From NCBI RefSeq assembly GCF_014649815.1, contig NZ_BMTT01000002.1, positions 186,001 to 250,000 of the forward strand: a DNA stretch of 64,000 nt. The letters run 5' to 3'. The position numbers and the translations under genes are program-made. This stretch comes from Streptomyces mutabilis. GTDB taxonomy: Bacteria > Actinomycetota > Actinomycetes > Streptomycetales > Streptomycetaceae. Below, in pieces: positions 35,248-42,798 of the stretch (positions are counted from its first letter, which is position 1; each line of letters begins with the position of its first letter). Below the pieces are notes generated by a model. It searched no databases, was not told the origin of the DNA, and was given only the letters and a program-made list of their open reading frames with translations.

Positions 35248-36368
35248 CGGCCGGCCACCTCCTTCTTGGTGTTGTCGGTGGCGCCGAGAACGTGACCGGC
35301 GGCCAGCTCCGCGCCGACGCGGCGCTGCTGGCGGCGCAGGCCCCACTCGCGGACGGCCTCGTAGGAGACGACGACGGAGAGGACGATCAGGCCCTGCATG
35401 ATGACCGCGATCTCCTTGTCGTAGCCGTGGAAGTCCAGCTCGGGGCTGGCCTTGTCGAGCCAGGCCCACAGCAGGGCGGCGAAGGCGATGCCGACGGGGC
35501 TGTTGCGGCCGAGCAGGGCGATGCCGATGCCGAGGAAGCCGATGCCGGTGGGGAAGTTGAGGCTGTAGGTGTGGGTGTCGCCGAGGAGGATCGGCAGGCC
35601 CGCGAGACCGGCGAGGCCGCCGGAGATCAGCATGGCGGTCAGGACCATGCGCTTGGGGTCGACACCGCTGGCCGCGGCGGCCGACTCGGAGGCGCCGGAG
35701 GCGCGCAGGTCGAAGCCGAAGCGGGTGCGGTTGAGGACGACCCAGTAGCCGATCCCGAGGAGGACGGCGAGGATCACCAGGCCGTAGATCTCGCCGGCCG
35801 CGCCCATGTCGATGCCGGGGATCCAGCCGGACTCGTGCATCTCGCCGGTGGTGTTGTTGTTGCCGATCTTGACGCCGAAGACGTCCGGCAGCCACAGGTA
35901 GCCGATGACGGAGGTGGCGATGGCGTTCAGCATGATCGTCGCGACGACCTCGCTGACGCCGCGGGTGACCTTGAGGACGCCGGCGATGCCGGACCAGAAG
36001 GCGCCGGTGAGGACGGCGGTCAGGAGGAGGAGCGGGATCTGGAGGAAGGCGGGGAGGTTCGCGTGGGCGCCGACGATCGCGGCCATCATGGCGGCGAGCT
36101 GGTACTGGCCGTCGACGCCGATGTTGAACAGGTTCATCCGGAAGCCGATGGCCACCGCCAGGGCCGCGATGTAGTACATCGACGCCTGGTTGATGATCAG
36201 GACCTGGATGTCGGAGAATCCGGCCTGCTCGAACATGAGGGCGAACGGTTCGACCGGGTTCTTGCCCGAGGCGACCAGGACGATCGCGCTGAGCACGAAG
36301 GCCACGGCGAGCGCGATGACCGGTCCGGCCACCGCGAGGAGCACGCGCTCCTTGTCGAACTTCTTCAT
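35244..36368 (-). CDS. Nucleoside ABC transporter permease (first)
   Basis: 374 residues, BPD_transp_2 family, about eight to nine helices: FRMNLFNIGVDGQYQLAAMMAA, VSEVVATIMLNAIATSVIGYL, FGFDLRASGASESAAAASGVDPKRMVL and GIGFLGIGIALLGRNSPVGIA. It pairs with the product of 33982-35247 to form the transmembrane channel. The ATG at 36368 overlaps the ATPase stop by one base (TGATG). Confidence 0.92.
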   Translation of the reverse strand: MKKFDKERVLLAVAGPVIALAVAFVLSAIVLVASGKNPVEPFALMFEQAGFSDIQVLIINQASMYYIAALAVAIGFRMNLFNIGVDGQYQLAAMMAAIVGAHANLPAFLQIPLLLLTAVLTGAFWSGIAGVLKVTRGVSEVVATIMLNAIATSVIGYLWLPDVFGVKIGNNNTTGEMHESGWIPGIDMGAAGEIYGLVILAVLLGIGYWVVLNRTRFGFDLRASGASESAAAASGVDPKRMVLTAMLISGGLAGLAGLPILLGDTHTYSLNFPTGIGFLGIGIALLGRNSPVGIAFAALLWAWLDKASPELDFHGYDKEIAVIMQGLIVLSVVVSYEAVREWGLRRQQRRVGAELAAGHVLGATDNTKKEVAGR

Positions 36369-37975
36369 CAGCGGGCCTCGTCTTCCGCACCCGGGCCGCC
36401 GTCGGCCGGGGTCTCTTCGTGTTCGAGGTGTCCGGAGGCGGCGCCGGTCATCGCCGAGCCCAGCTCCTCGGGGGTGATGGTGGCCGGGTCGGCGTCCGCG
36501 ACCAGCTTGCCGTCGTAGATCACCCGGAGGGTGTCGGACAGGCCGATCAACTCGTCCAGGTCGGCGGAGATCAGCAGCACGGCCAGGCCTTCGCGGCGGG
36601 CCTCGCGGATGTGGTCCCAGATCGCGGCCTGCGCGCCGACGTCCACACCGCGGGTGGGGTGGGCGGCGATGAGGAAGCGCGGCTTGTGGCTCATCTCTCG
36701 GCCGACGATCAGCTTCTGCTGGTTGCCGCCGGACAGCGAGGCGGCGGTGACGTCGATGCCGGGGGTGCGGACGTCGTACGTCTCGACGATGCGGCGGGTG
36801 TCCTCCTGCGAGCCCTTCGGGTCCAGCCAGACGCCCTTGCTGTTGGGCCTCTCGGTGACGTGGCCGAGGATGCGGTTCTCCCAGAGGGGGGACTCCAGGA
36901 GCAGGCCGTGGCGGTGGCGGTCCTCGGGGATGTACCCGACGCCCTGTTCGCGGCGCTTGCGGGTGGGCAGCGCGGTGATGTCCTCGTCGAGGAACCGGAT
37001 GGCGCCGGAGTCGGCGTGGCGCAGGCCGATGAGCGCGTCGACCAGCTCGGTCTGGCCGTTGCCCTCCACGCCGGCGATGCCGAGCACCTCGCCGGCGTGG
37101 ATGGTGAAGGAGATGTCGTCGAGCAGGGCCTTGCCGCCGGGGGCCGCGAGGCGCAGTTCGTCGACGGTGAGGACCGCGCGGTCGGTGACCGTGGACTCGG
37201 CGGTCTCCGGGGTGGGCAGCTCGCTGCCGACCATCAGCTCGGCGAGCTGGCGCGGGGTCGTCTCGGCGGGGACGGCGGTGCCGACCGTCGTACCGCGCCG
37301 GATGACGGTGATGTCGTCGGCGACGGAGAGGACCTCGCCCAGCTTGTGCGAGATGAAGATGACCGACAGGCCCTCGGCCTTCAGCTCGCGCAGGTTGTCG
37401 AAGAGCGCGTCGACCTCCTGCGGGACCAGGACGGCGGTGGGCTCGTCGAGGATGAGGGTGCGGGCGCCGCGGTAGAGGACCTTGAGGATCTCCACGCGCT
37501 GGCGGGCGGCGACGCCGAGTTCCTCGACGAGGACGTCGGGGCGCACGCCGAGGCCGTACCGCTCGGAGATCTCCTTGATCTTCCGGCGGGCCCTGGCGCC
37601 GATGCCGTACAGCTTCTCGCTGCCGAGGACCACGTTCTCGAGGACGGTGAGGTTGTCGGCGAGCATGAAGTGCTGGTGGACCATGCCGATGCCGCGGGCG
37701 ATGGCGTCGGCGGGCGAGGAGAAGCTCACCTGCTCGCCGTCGATCGCGACGGTGCCCTCGTCCGGCTTCTGCATGCCGTAGAGGATCTTCATCAGGGTCG
37801 ACTTGCCTGCGCCGTTCTCGCCGACGAGGGCGTGGACGGTGCCCTTGCGGACGGTGAGGTGGATGTCGTGGTTGGCCACGACGCCGGGGAAACGCTTGGT
37901 GATCCCGGCGAGCTCGACGGCGGTCACCGATCCGTTGACCGCCGCTTCGGCCGGAGGGCTGCTGGACGCGTTGAT
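36368..37975 (-). CDS. Nucleoside ABC transporter ATPase (double ABC)
   Basis: A fused pair of ABC domains. Domain 1 has Walker A GENGAGKS and Walker B LILDEPTAVL, but its signature is LGVAARQRVEI rather than LSGGQ. Domain 2 has a degenerate GVEGNGQTEL, a proper LSGGNQQK signature and AAHPTRGVDVG. This matches YufO/NupA-type ATPases. The first ATG/GTG-type start is the GTG at 37927 (519 residues) with no Shine-Dalgarno. A perfect AGGAG at 37984-37988 lies eight bases before an in-frame ATC at 37973-37975 (16 extra codons, INASSSPP...). I place the start there tentatively. First gene of the operon regulated through 38004-38015. Confidence 0.88.
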   Translation of the reverse strand: MNASSSPPAEAAVNGSVTAVELAGITKRFPGVVANHDIHLTVRKGTVHALVGENGAGKSTLMKILYGMQKPDEGTVAIDGEQVSFSSPADAIARGIGMVHQHFMLADNLTVLENVVLGSEKLYGIGARARRKIKEISERYGLGVRPDVLVEELGVAARQRVEILKVLYRGARTLILDEPTAVLVPQEVDALFDNLRELKAEGLSVIFISHKLGEVLSVADDITVIRRGTTVGTAVPAETTPRQLAELMVGSELPTPETAESTVTDRAVLTVDELRLAAPGGKALLDDISFTIHAGEVLGIAGVEGNGQTELVDALIGLRHADSGAIRFLDEDITALPTRKRREQGVGYIPEDRHRHGLLLESPLWENRILGHVTERPNSKGVWLDPKGSQEDTRRIVETYDVRTPGIDVTAASLSGGNQQKLIVGREMSHKPRFLIAAHPTRGVDVGAQAAIWDHIREARREGLAVLLISADLDELIGLSDTLRVIYDGKLVADADPATITPEELGSAMTGAASGHLEHEETPADGGPGAEDEAR

Positions 37976-38003
37976 GGCGCACTCTCCTGGGGACGGGGGC
38001 CGT

Positions 38004-38015
38004 CTACGCGCGTAG
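38004..38015. promoter_or_regulatory. Nucleoside-regulon operator, ABC transporter-cdd-deoA operon
   Basis: Perfect CTACGCGCGTAG, 16 bases before the Shine-Dalgarno of the ATPase gene on the minus strand. A clear -10 could not be fixed; the palindrome probably overlaps the transcription start. Confidence 0.8.
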
Positions 38016-38054
38016 CGCCCCTACGGCATCTGAAACGGCGGCGGCACATCGACA

Positions 38055-38103
38055 CGACGGGGCACGAGGAGGGGACCCGGAGGCTCCTCCCCGTACCCCG
38101 TCG
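38055..38103 (-). terminator. Possible terminator of the first bmpA gene
   Basis: CGACGGGG at 38055-38062 and CCCCGTCG at 38096-38103, with weaker internal pairing of GGAGGGG with CTCCTCCCC. It lies about 46 bases past the stop at 38149 and before the ABC operon operator. Confidence 0.4.
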
Positions 38104-38148
38104 AGCGGTGCGACCACCGCGGTTACACGCTGTTCGAGGTGTTGCTGC

Positions 38149-39195
38149 TCAGCTGCTCTTGACCTTGATCTCGCCGCTGACGATCTTCTCCTCGGCCGTC
38201 TTGATGGCTGCCTGGAGTTCGGCATTGTCCGCGAACTTCGGGTTGGAGTTCGAGAGGCCGACCTCACCGGACTTCAGATCGCCCCGAACGATACCGGCCT
38301 CGGGCTTGCCCTCCTCGACCGACTTCGCGAGGTTGTACACGGCCTTCGCGACGTCCTTCGTGGCCGAAGTCAGGATGTGGTCCTTGTACTTCGCGAGGGC
38401 GTCCTGCTTGTACTGGTCGGAGTCGACGCCGATCGCCCACACCTTGTTGGCGGCGGCGGCCTCGATCACGCCCTGACCGGAGAGGCCGGCGGCCGCGAAC
38501 ACGACGTCGGCCTTCTTCTCGATCTGGCCCTCGGCGGCGGTCTTGCCCTTGTCGGGGCTGGAGAAGCCGCCCTCCTCCGCGGTCTGCGTCAGGTACTGCG
38601 AGATGACCTTGACCTTGGGGTCGGTGTCCTTGACGCCCTGCTCGTAGCCGGCCTGGAACTTGTGGATCAGCGGGATGTCCACGCCGCCCACGAAGCCGAC
38701 CGTGTTGGTCTTGGTGCTCTTGGCGGCGGCGACACCGGCGAGGTAGGAGGCCTGCTCCTCGTTGAAGACCAGGTCGGCCACGTTCTCCGCCTCGATCGTG
38801 GCGTCGTCCACGATGCCGAAGGTGGTGTCCGGGTACTTCTCGGCGGCGCTCTTCAGCGCGGCGGCGTACGCGTAGCCGACACCGACGACCGGGTTGTAGC
38901 CCTGCTTGGCCAGCGAGACCAGGCGCTGCTCCTTGTCGGCGTCGGTCTCGCCGTCGGTGGGCTCGACGTCGGCGGTCTCGTAGCCGAACTCCTTCTTCGC
39001 CTGCTCCAGGCCCGCGTACGCGGCGTCGTTGAAGGACTGGTCTCCCTTGCCGCCGACGTCGTACGCGATGGCGAGACCCTTGTCGCCCTTGGACTCCGAC
39101 CCGGAGGAGGTCGAGGTGCCGCCGCAGGCGGAGAGGGCGAGGGCCAGGGAGGCGGTCGCTGCGCCTGCGACCGTGATCCGGGAAATCCGGCGCAT
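38149..39195 (-). CDS. BmpA/PnrA-type nucleoside-binding lipoprotein 1
   Basis: 348 residues. Lipoprotein signal with LSAC and Cys24, then a Ser/Gly linker and a periplasmic-binding fold of the Bmp family: GLAIAYDVGGKGDQSFND (nucleoside-binding G-x-x-D-x-S-F-N), GYNPVVGVGYAY, TVGFVGGVDIPLIHKFQAGY, VVFAAAGLSGQGVIEAA and WAIGVDSDQY. Bmp proteins bind purine and pyrimidine nucleosides for NupABC-type transporters, and the transporter operon lies directly downstream on the same strand with its own promoter. Start ATG at 39195; TAATCT and a variant operator lie about 60 bases upstream. Confidence 0.92.
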   Translation of the reverse strand: MRRISRITVAGAATASLALALSACGGTSTSSGSESKGDKGLAIAYDVGGKGDQSFNDAAYAGLEQAKKEFGYETADVEPTDGETDADKEQRLVSLAKQGYNPVVGVGYAYAAALKSAAEKYPDTTFGIVDDATIEAENVADLVFNEEQASYLAGVAAAKSTKTNTVGFVGGVDIPLIHKFQAGYEQGVKDTDPKVKVISQYLTQTAEEGGFSSPDKGKTAAEGQIEKKADVVFAAAGLSGQGVIEAAAANKVWAIGVDSDQYKQDALAKYKDHILTSATKDVAKAVYNLAKSVEEGKPEAGIVRGDLKSGEVGLSNSNPKFADNAELQAAIKTAEEKIVSGEIKVKSS

Positions 39196-39260
39196 GTCTG
39201 GTGCTCCTGTCGTACAAGCGCCGGGGACGGGTCGGGCACGGCGCTGGCTTCGCCGCAGAT

Positions 39261-39272
39261 TAACGCGCGTAG
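39261..39272. promoter_or_regulatory. Variant nucleoside-regulon operator, bmpA1 promoter
   Basis: TAACGCGCGTAG: one half matches CTACGCGCGTAG exactly and the other differs at its two outer bases. On the minus strand it overlaps a TAATCT -10 box (complement of 39257-39262). The block CGCAGATTAACGCGCGTAGA is identical before the second bmpA gene. Confidence 0.7.
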
Positions 39273-39407
39273 ACCTGCCTGAAAACCCCTTCTGTCCTTC
39301 TTGTTATCCGCCCGTGAGCAAGGGGGCGCGGGCGGAGGTACGGGGCTTGCCGGACGCAAACGGGGGGTGGCGGAGGGTGACGCCGGGGCGGCCGTCGCGG
39401 GCATGCC

Positions 39408-39442
39408 GAAGCGGGCGGGCACCTCCAGGCACCGCCCGCTTC
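39408..39442 (-). terminator. Terminator of the second bmpA gene
   Basis: GAAGCGGGCGG pairs with CCGCCCGCTTC (11 bp, 13-base loop), 25 bases past the stop at 39468 on the minus strand. Confidence 0.7.
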
Positions 39443-39467
39443 ATCCGGTTCTGTACGGGACCGGGGG

Positions 39468-40520
39468 CTACTCGGTCTTCACCTTGATGGAGCCGGAGAT
39501 GATGCCGTCCTTGGCCTTGGCGACGGCGTCCGTCAGGCCCGGGACCTCGGCGTACTTCGGGTTGGCGTCGGACAGGCCCACGCCGTCGGACTTCAGGTCG
39601 AAGGTCTGGACGCCGGTCAGCGGCTTGCCGTCCTCGACCGACTTGGCCAGGGCGAACACGGCGCCGTCGATGTCCTTGAGGGCGGAGGTCAGGATGTAGT
39701 CCTTGTAGACCGCGAGGGCTTCCTGCTCGTACTGGTCGGAGTCGACGCCGATCGCCCAGACCTTCGCCTTCGCGGCGGCCTCGATCACGCCCTGCCCGGA
39801 CAGACCGGCCGCCTGGTACACGACGTCGGCCTTCTTCTCGATCTGCCCCTCAGCGGCGGCGCGGCCCTTGTCGGGGCTGGAGAAGCCGCCCTCCTCCGCG
39901 GTCTGCGTCAGGTACTGCGAGACCACCTTGACCTCGGGGTCGGTGTCCTTGACGCCCTGCTTGTAACCGGCCTCGAACTTGTGGATCAGCGGCACGTCCA
40001 CGCCGCCCACGAAGCCGACCGTCTTGGTGTCGCTGGCCTTGGCCGCCGCCACGCCCGCGAGGTAGGAGGCCTCGTTCTCGGCGAAGACGAGGGACGCGAC
40101 GTTCTTGCCCTCGACCACGGAGTCCACGATGCCGAAGGTGGTGTCCGGGTACTTCTCGGCGATGGCCTTCATCGCCGGTCCATAGGCGAAGCCGACGCCG
40201 ATGACCGGGTTGTAGCCCTGCTTGGCGAGCGAGGCCAGGCGCTGCTCCTTGTCGGCGTCGGTCTCGCCCTCGGTGGGCTCGATGGCGGCGGTCCGGTAGC
40301 CGAACTCCTTCTCCGCCTTCTGCAGGCCCGCGTGGGCGGCGTCGTTGAAGGACTGGTCGCCCTCGCCGCCGATGTCGTACGCGATGGCGAGGCCCTTGTC
40401 GTCCTTGCCGCCCTCGTCACCGCTGTTGCTCTCGCTGCTGGTGCCGCCGCAGGCCGTGGCGGCGAGTGCGAGCGACGCGACCCCCACCGCGGCGCGGGTC
40501 AGTCTCGAATTACGACGCAT
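39468..40520 (-). CDS. BmpA/PnrA-type nucleoside-binding lipoprotein 2
   Basis: 350 residues, a close paralogue of the neighbouring lipoprotein with long identical runs, for example through GVKDTDP, SQYLTQTAEEGGFSSPDKG and AAGLSGQGVIEAA. Lipobox ATAC with Cys24. The two mature proteins differ mainly near the N-terminus, in the 130-150 region and at the C-terminal 50 residues, which may alter nucleoside preference. Start ATG at 40520 with a purine-rich GGGGAA leader; an upstream in-frame extension crosses the promoter and is rejected. Own promoter and operator variant at 40571-40586. Confidence 0.92.
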   Translation of the reverse strand: MRRNSRLTRAAVGVASLALAATACGGTSSESNSGDEGGKDDKGLAIAYDIGGEGDQSFNDAAHAGLQKAEKEFGYRTAAIEPTEGETDADKEQRLASLAKQGYNPVIGVGFAYGPAMKAIAEKYPDTTFGIVDSVVEGKNVASLVFAENEASYLAGVAAAKASDTKTVGFVGGVDVPLIHKFEAGYKQGVKDTDPEVKVVSQYLTQTAEEGGFSSPDKGRAAAEGQIEKKADVVYQAAGLSGQGVIEAAAKAKVWAIGVDSDQYEQEALAVYKDYILTSALKDIDGAVFALAKSVEDGKPLTGVQTFDLKSDGVGLSDANPKYAEVPGLTDAVAKAKDGIISGSIKVKTE

Positions 40521-40574
40521 CTGAAGTTCCCCATTCTCCAAAGCCCCGCAGCGGGTGCTCGGTTCGGCGCAGAT

Positions 40575-40586
40575 TAACGCGCGTAG
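40575..40586. promoter_or_regulatory. Variant nucleoside-regulon operator, bmpA2 promoter
   Basis: TAACGCGCGTAG overlapping a TAATCT -10 on the minus strand (complement of 40571-40576), in the same 20-bp block as at bmpA1. The rest of the 308-bp gap 40521-40828 holds no gene. Confidence 0.7.
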
Positions 40587-40776
40587 AAACTCCTGGGAAC
40601 GGGGTTCCGCAGCGCCGTTACCCATTCGTGCCGCTGGTCGGTTACGGCCCTGTGAACGGCCGGATCGATCGGAAGGCGAACGGTGAGTCCGGGCATGCCG
40701 CGCGACCTCGTGCGCTTGTGCATCAGGCTGCCCCCGGCCCGCCGGGGCCGCAAGCCGGCGGGCGGAGACGGCGACG

Positions 40777-40818
40777 GCAGGCGGCAGGCGGCAGGCGGCA
40801 GGCGGCAGGCGGCAGGCG
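40777..40818. repeat. Tandem repeat, six copies of GCAGGCG
   Basis: Six perfect head-to-tail 7-bp units, ending ten bases before the complement of the amidohydrolase stop codon at 40829. As 7 is not a multiple of 3 it would shift frames if translated. Likely a slippage-prone microsatellite, possibly variable between strains. Confidence 0.9.
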
Positions 40819-40828
40819 GGGGCGATTG

Positions 40829-42064
40829 CTAAACCGCGTCGATCAGCGCGGCGGCGGTGAACATCTCGACGCCGACGGTGATGGCGTGCTCGTCCACGTC
40901 GAAGTCGCCCTGGTGCAGGTCGCGGATCACGCGCTCGCCGGGCGGGCGGACGCCGAGGCGGGCCATGGCGCCGGGCACGTGCTCCAGGTACCAGGAGAAG
41001 TCCTCACCGCCGAGGCTCTGCTCGGTGGACTCGACGGAGTCCGTGCCGCGCCGGGCGACCATGGCGGCCTGGAGCAGTTCGGTGCTGGTGACCTCGTTGA
41101 CGACGGGGGGCACGCCGCGGACGTAGGTGATCTCGGACTTGGCCCGGTAGAGGTTGGCGATCTCGTCGATGGCGCCGACCACGAGGTCGGGAGCCTGCCG
41201 CCAGGCGTCGAGGTCGAGGCAGCGCACGGTCCCGGCGAGTTCGGCGTGCTGCGGGATGACGTTCGGGGCGTGGCCGGACTCCATCCGCCCCCAGGTCAGC
41301 GCGAGTCCGCTGCGGCTGTCGACGCGCCGGGCGACGAGCGGGGGCACGTCGGTGACGACGCGCGCGGCGGCGGTGACCAGGTCGGTGGTGAGGTGCGGGC
41401 GGGCGGTGTGGCCGCCGGGGCCGTTGAGGGCGATCTCCAGCCGGTCGCAGGCGGAGGTGATGGGGCCGACCCTGAGCCCGATCCTCCCGGCGTCCACCCG
41501 GGGGTCGCAGTGCACAGCGAGGATGCGGCGCACCCCGTCGAGCGCGCCACCCTCGACGGCGTCGGCGGCACCGCCGGGCAGCACCTCCTCCGCCGGCTGG
41601 AAGAGCAGCCGCACGGGCCGGGGCAGCAAACCCTTCTCGTGCAGCTCGGCGAGCACCAGCCCGGTGCCGAGGACGACGGTGGTGTGGACGTCGTGGCCGC
41701 AGGCGTGGGCGCGGTCGGGCACGCGCGAGCGGTACTCGCACTCGCTCTTCGTGTCCGGAATGGGCAGGGCGTCGATGTCGGCCCGCAGGGCGAGCATGCG
41801 GGGACCGCCGGCCCACTGCCCCGAGTCGGTGTTGGTGCCGATGTCGCAGACGAGCCCGGTCCCGATGGGAAGCACACGCGGCTTGAGGCCGGCCCGCTCG
41901 AGCCGTTCCTTGATCGCGGCGGTGGTGCGGAATTCCTGGTTGCCCAGCTCAGGGTGCATGTGCAGGTCGCGGCGGAAGGCCACGAGCTCCGCGCGCAGCC
42001 CCTCGGGCAGCGCACCGGGAAGCACGGCTTCCCCGGGAAGGTCGGCCTCGGACTCTGGGGACAT
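40829..42064 (-). CDS. M20-family amidohydrolase
   Basis: 411 residues from the ATG at 42064; a GTG four codons earlier abuts its GAGG too closely. It has peptidase M20D motifs: FRRDLHMHPELGNQEF, ALRADIDALPI (Asp), HACGHDVHT (Zn His), LFQPAEEVLPGGA (Glu pair), LAVHCDP and SLGGEDFSWYLEHVPG. These enzymes cleave N-acyl or N-amidino amino acids and aminoacyl conjugates; the substrate is unknown. The usual second zinc ligands are all present, so it should be active. Separate unit between bmpA2 and the gene pair at 42374. Confidence 0.9.
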   Translation of the reverse strand: MSPESEADLPGEAVLPGALPEGLRAELVAFRRDLHMHPELGNQEFRTTAAIKERLERAGLKPRVLPIGTGLVCDIGTNTDSGQWAGGPRMLALRADIDALPIPDTKSECEYRSRVPDRAHACGHDVHTTVVLGTGLVLAELHEKGLLPRPVRLLFQPAEEVLPGGAADAVEGGALDGVRRILAVHCDPRVDAGRIGLRVGPITSACDRLEIALNGPGGHTARPHLTTDLVTAAARVVTDVPPLVARRVDSRSGLALTWGRMESGHAPNVIPQHAELAGTVRCLDLDAWRQAPDLVVGAIDEIANLYRAKSEITYVRGVPPVVNEVTSTELLQAAMVARRGTDSVESTEQSLGGEDFSWYLEHVPGAMARLGVRPPGERVIRDLHQGDFDVDEHAITVGVEMFTAAALIDAV

Positions 42065-42373
42065 CAGTTGCTTCACCCTCTGAAGGGTAGGACGCCCGGC
42101 CTGTCACAGGGCCCACGATCAACAAAAATTCAGCCCGTCAGGGGAAGAAACTCCGGCCGCCCTACGCATAGCTCTCGACTCGTTTGGGTAAACTCGCCCG
42201 CCTTCCGACCGAGCCGATCATGAGATCCACCGGAGTCGACGACACGGCCCGCTCCCCGGCACCCGTCCTGTCTTAGCGCGTACCACGCCCGGCCCGGCCC
42301 ACGCGTCCGCGTTCACCGGCCGGGCGGCCCGCCGGACCGGCGGGCCGCCCGGCCGCCTCGGCTCTCCCGCCCC
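42065..42373. other. 309-bp intergenic region with a possible short plus-strand transcript
   Basis: It holds the amidohydrolase promoter region (minus strand), a TAAACT box at 42189-42194 on the plus strand, an 18-codon plus-strand frame at 42220-42276, and the large terminator hairpin at 42318-42354. No conserved gene recognised. Confidence 0.5.
42318..42354. terminator. Very strong hairpin after the 42374-44526 gene pair
   Basis: A perfect 18-bp inverted repeat (GGCCGGGCGGCCCGCCGG) with a single unpaired centre base, so the loop must open by a few pairs. It lies 20 bases past the stop of the minus-strand gene at 42374. Confidence 0.8.
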
Positions 42374-42754
42374 TCAGCCGAGGAGGGCGCGCACGGCGGT
42401 GACGAGTTGGTCGGCGGCCTGGGCGAGCGCGCCGGTGCCGGCGAGGCACAGGGCGAGTTCGCGCACGCGGTCGGTGAGGGCCGGCCGGCCGGTGGCCGGA
42501 AGACCGGCCGACAGTTCGCCCTCGATCACGGCGAGGGCTTCCTCGGCGGTCTGCCGCTGGGCCGGTGTGACGCCGTCCGCCGGGTCCGGCTCGGCGAGGA
42601 GGGCGCGCAGCCGCGTGACCAGGGCGCGTACGTCCTGCTCGGTCCCGCCTTCGTGGACCGCGCGGGCGCCCGCGCCGGCGGCCAGGGCGGAACCGGAGAC
42701 GCCGGCGTTGCCGCCGATGACGATGCCGTGGTTGATGCCGCCGGGTTCGCTCAC
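42374..42754 (-). CDS. Small protein with N-terminal Gly/Asn-rich amyloid-like motif
   Basis: 126 residues; not a family I can name with certainty (it may fall in an actinobacterial DUF). Residues 6-30 form a motif with alternating hydrophobics and Gly/Asn/Ser (NHGIVIGGNAGVSG, then ALAAGAGARA), like a short beta-arch or solenoid. The rest is predicted helical (VRALVTRLRALLAEPDP; QTAEEALAVIEGELSA; VRELALCLAGTGALAQAADQLVTAVRALL), a compact four-helix domain. No signal or membrane segment. It follows the gene at 42799-44526 by 44 bp on the same strand and shares the motif with that protein C-terminus. Confidence 0.75.
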   Translation of the reverse strand: MSEPGGINHGIVIGGNAGVSGSALAAGAGARAVHEGGTEQDVRALVTRLRALLAEPDPADGVTPAQRQTAEEALAVIEGELSAGLPATGRPALTDRVRELALCLAGTGALAQAADQLVTAVRALLG

Positions 42755-42798
42755 GGTGAGACTCCTCTGCGGTGCGGTGTGTGCGTGGTGACGGGGGA

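Noticed and set aside
40777-40818. Short tandem repeats considered as a CRISPR array
   Set aside because: Units are 7 bp with no spacers and no cas genes nearby.
42220-42276. An 18-codon plus-strand frame considered as a gene
   Set aside because: No ribosome-binding site, no conserved feature visible; kept only as part of a possible small transcript.
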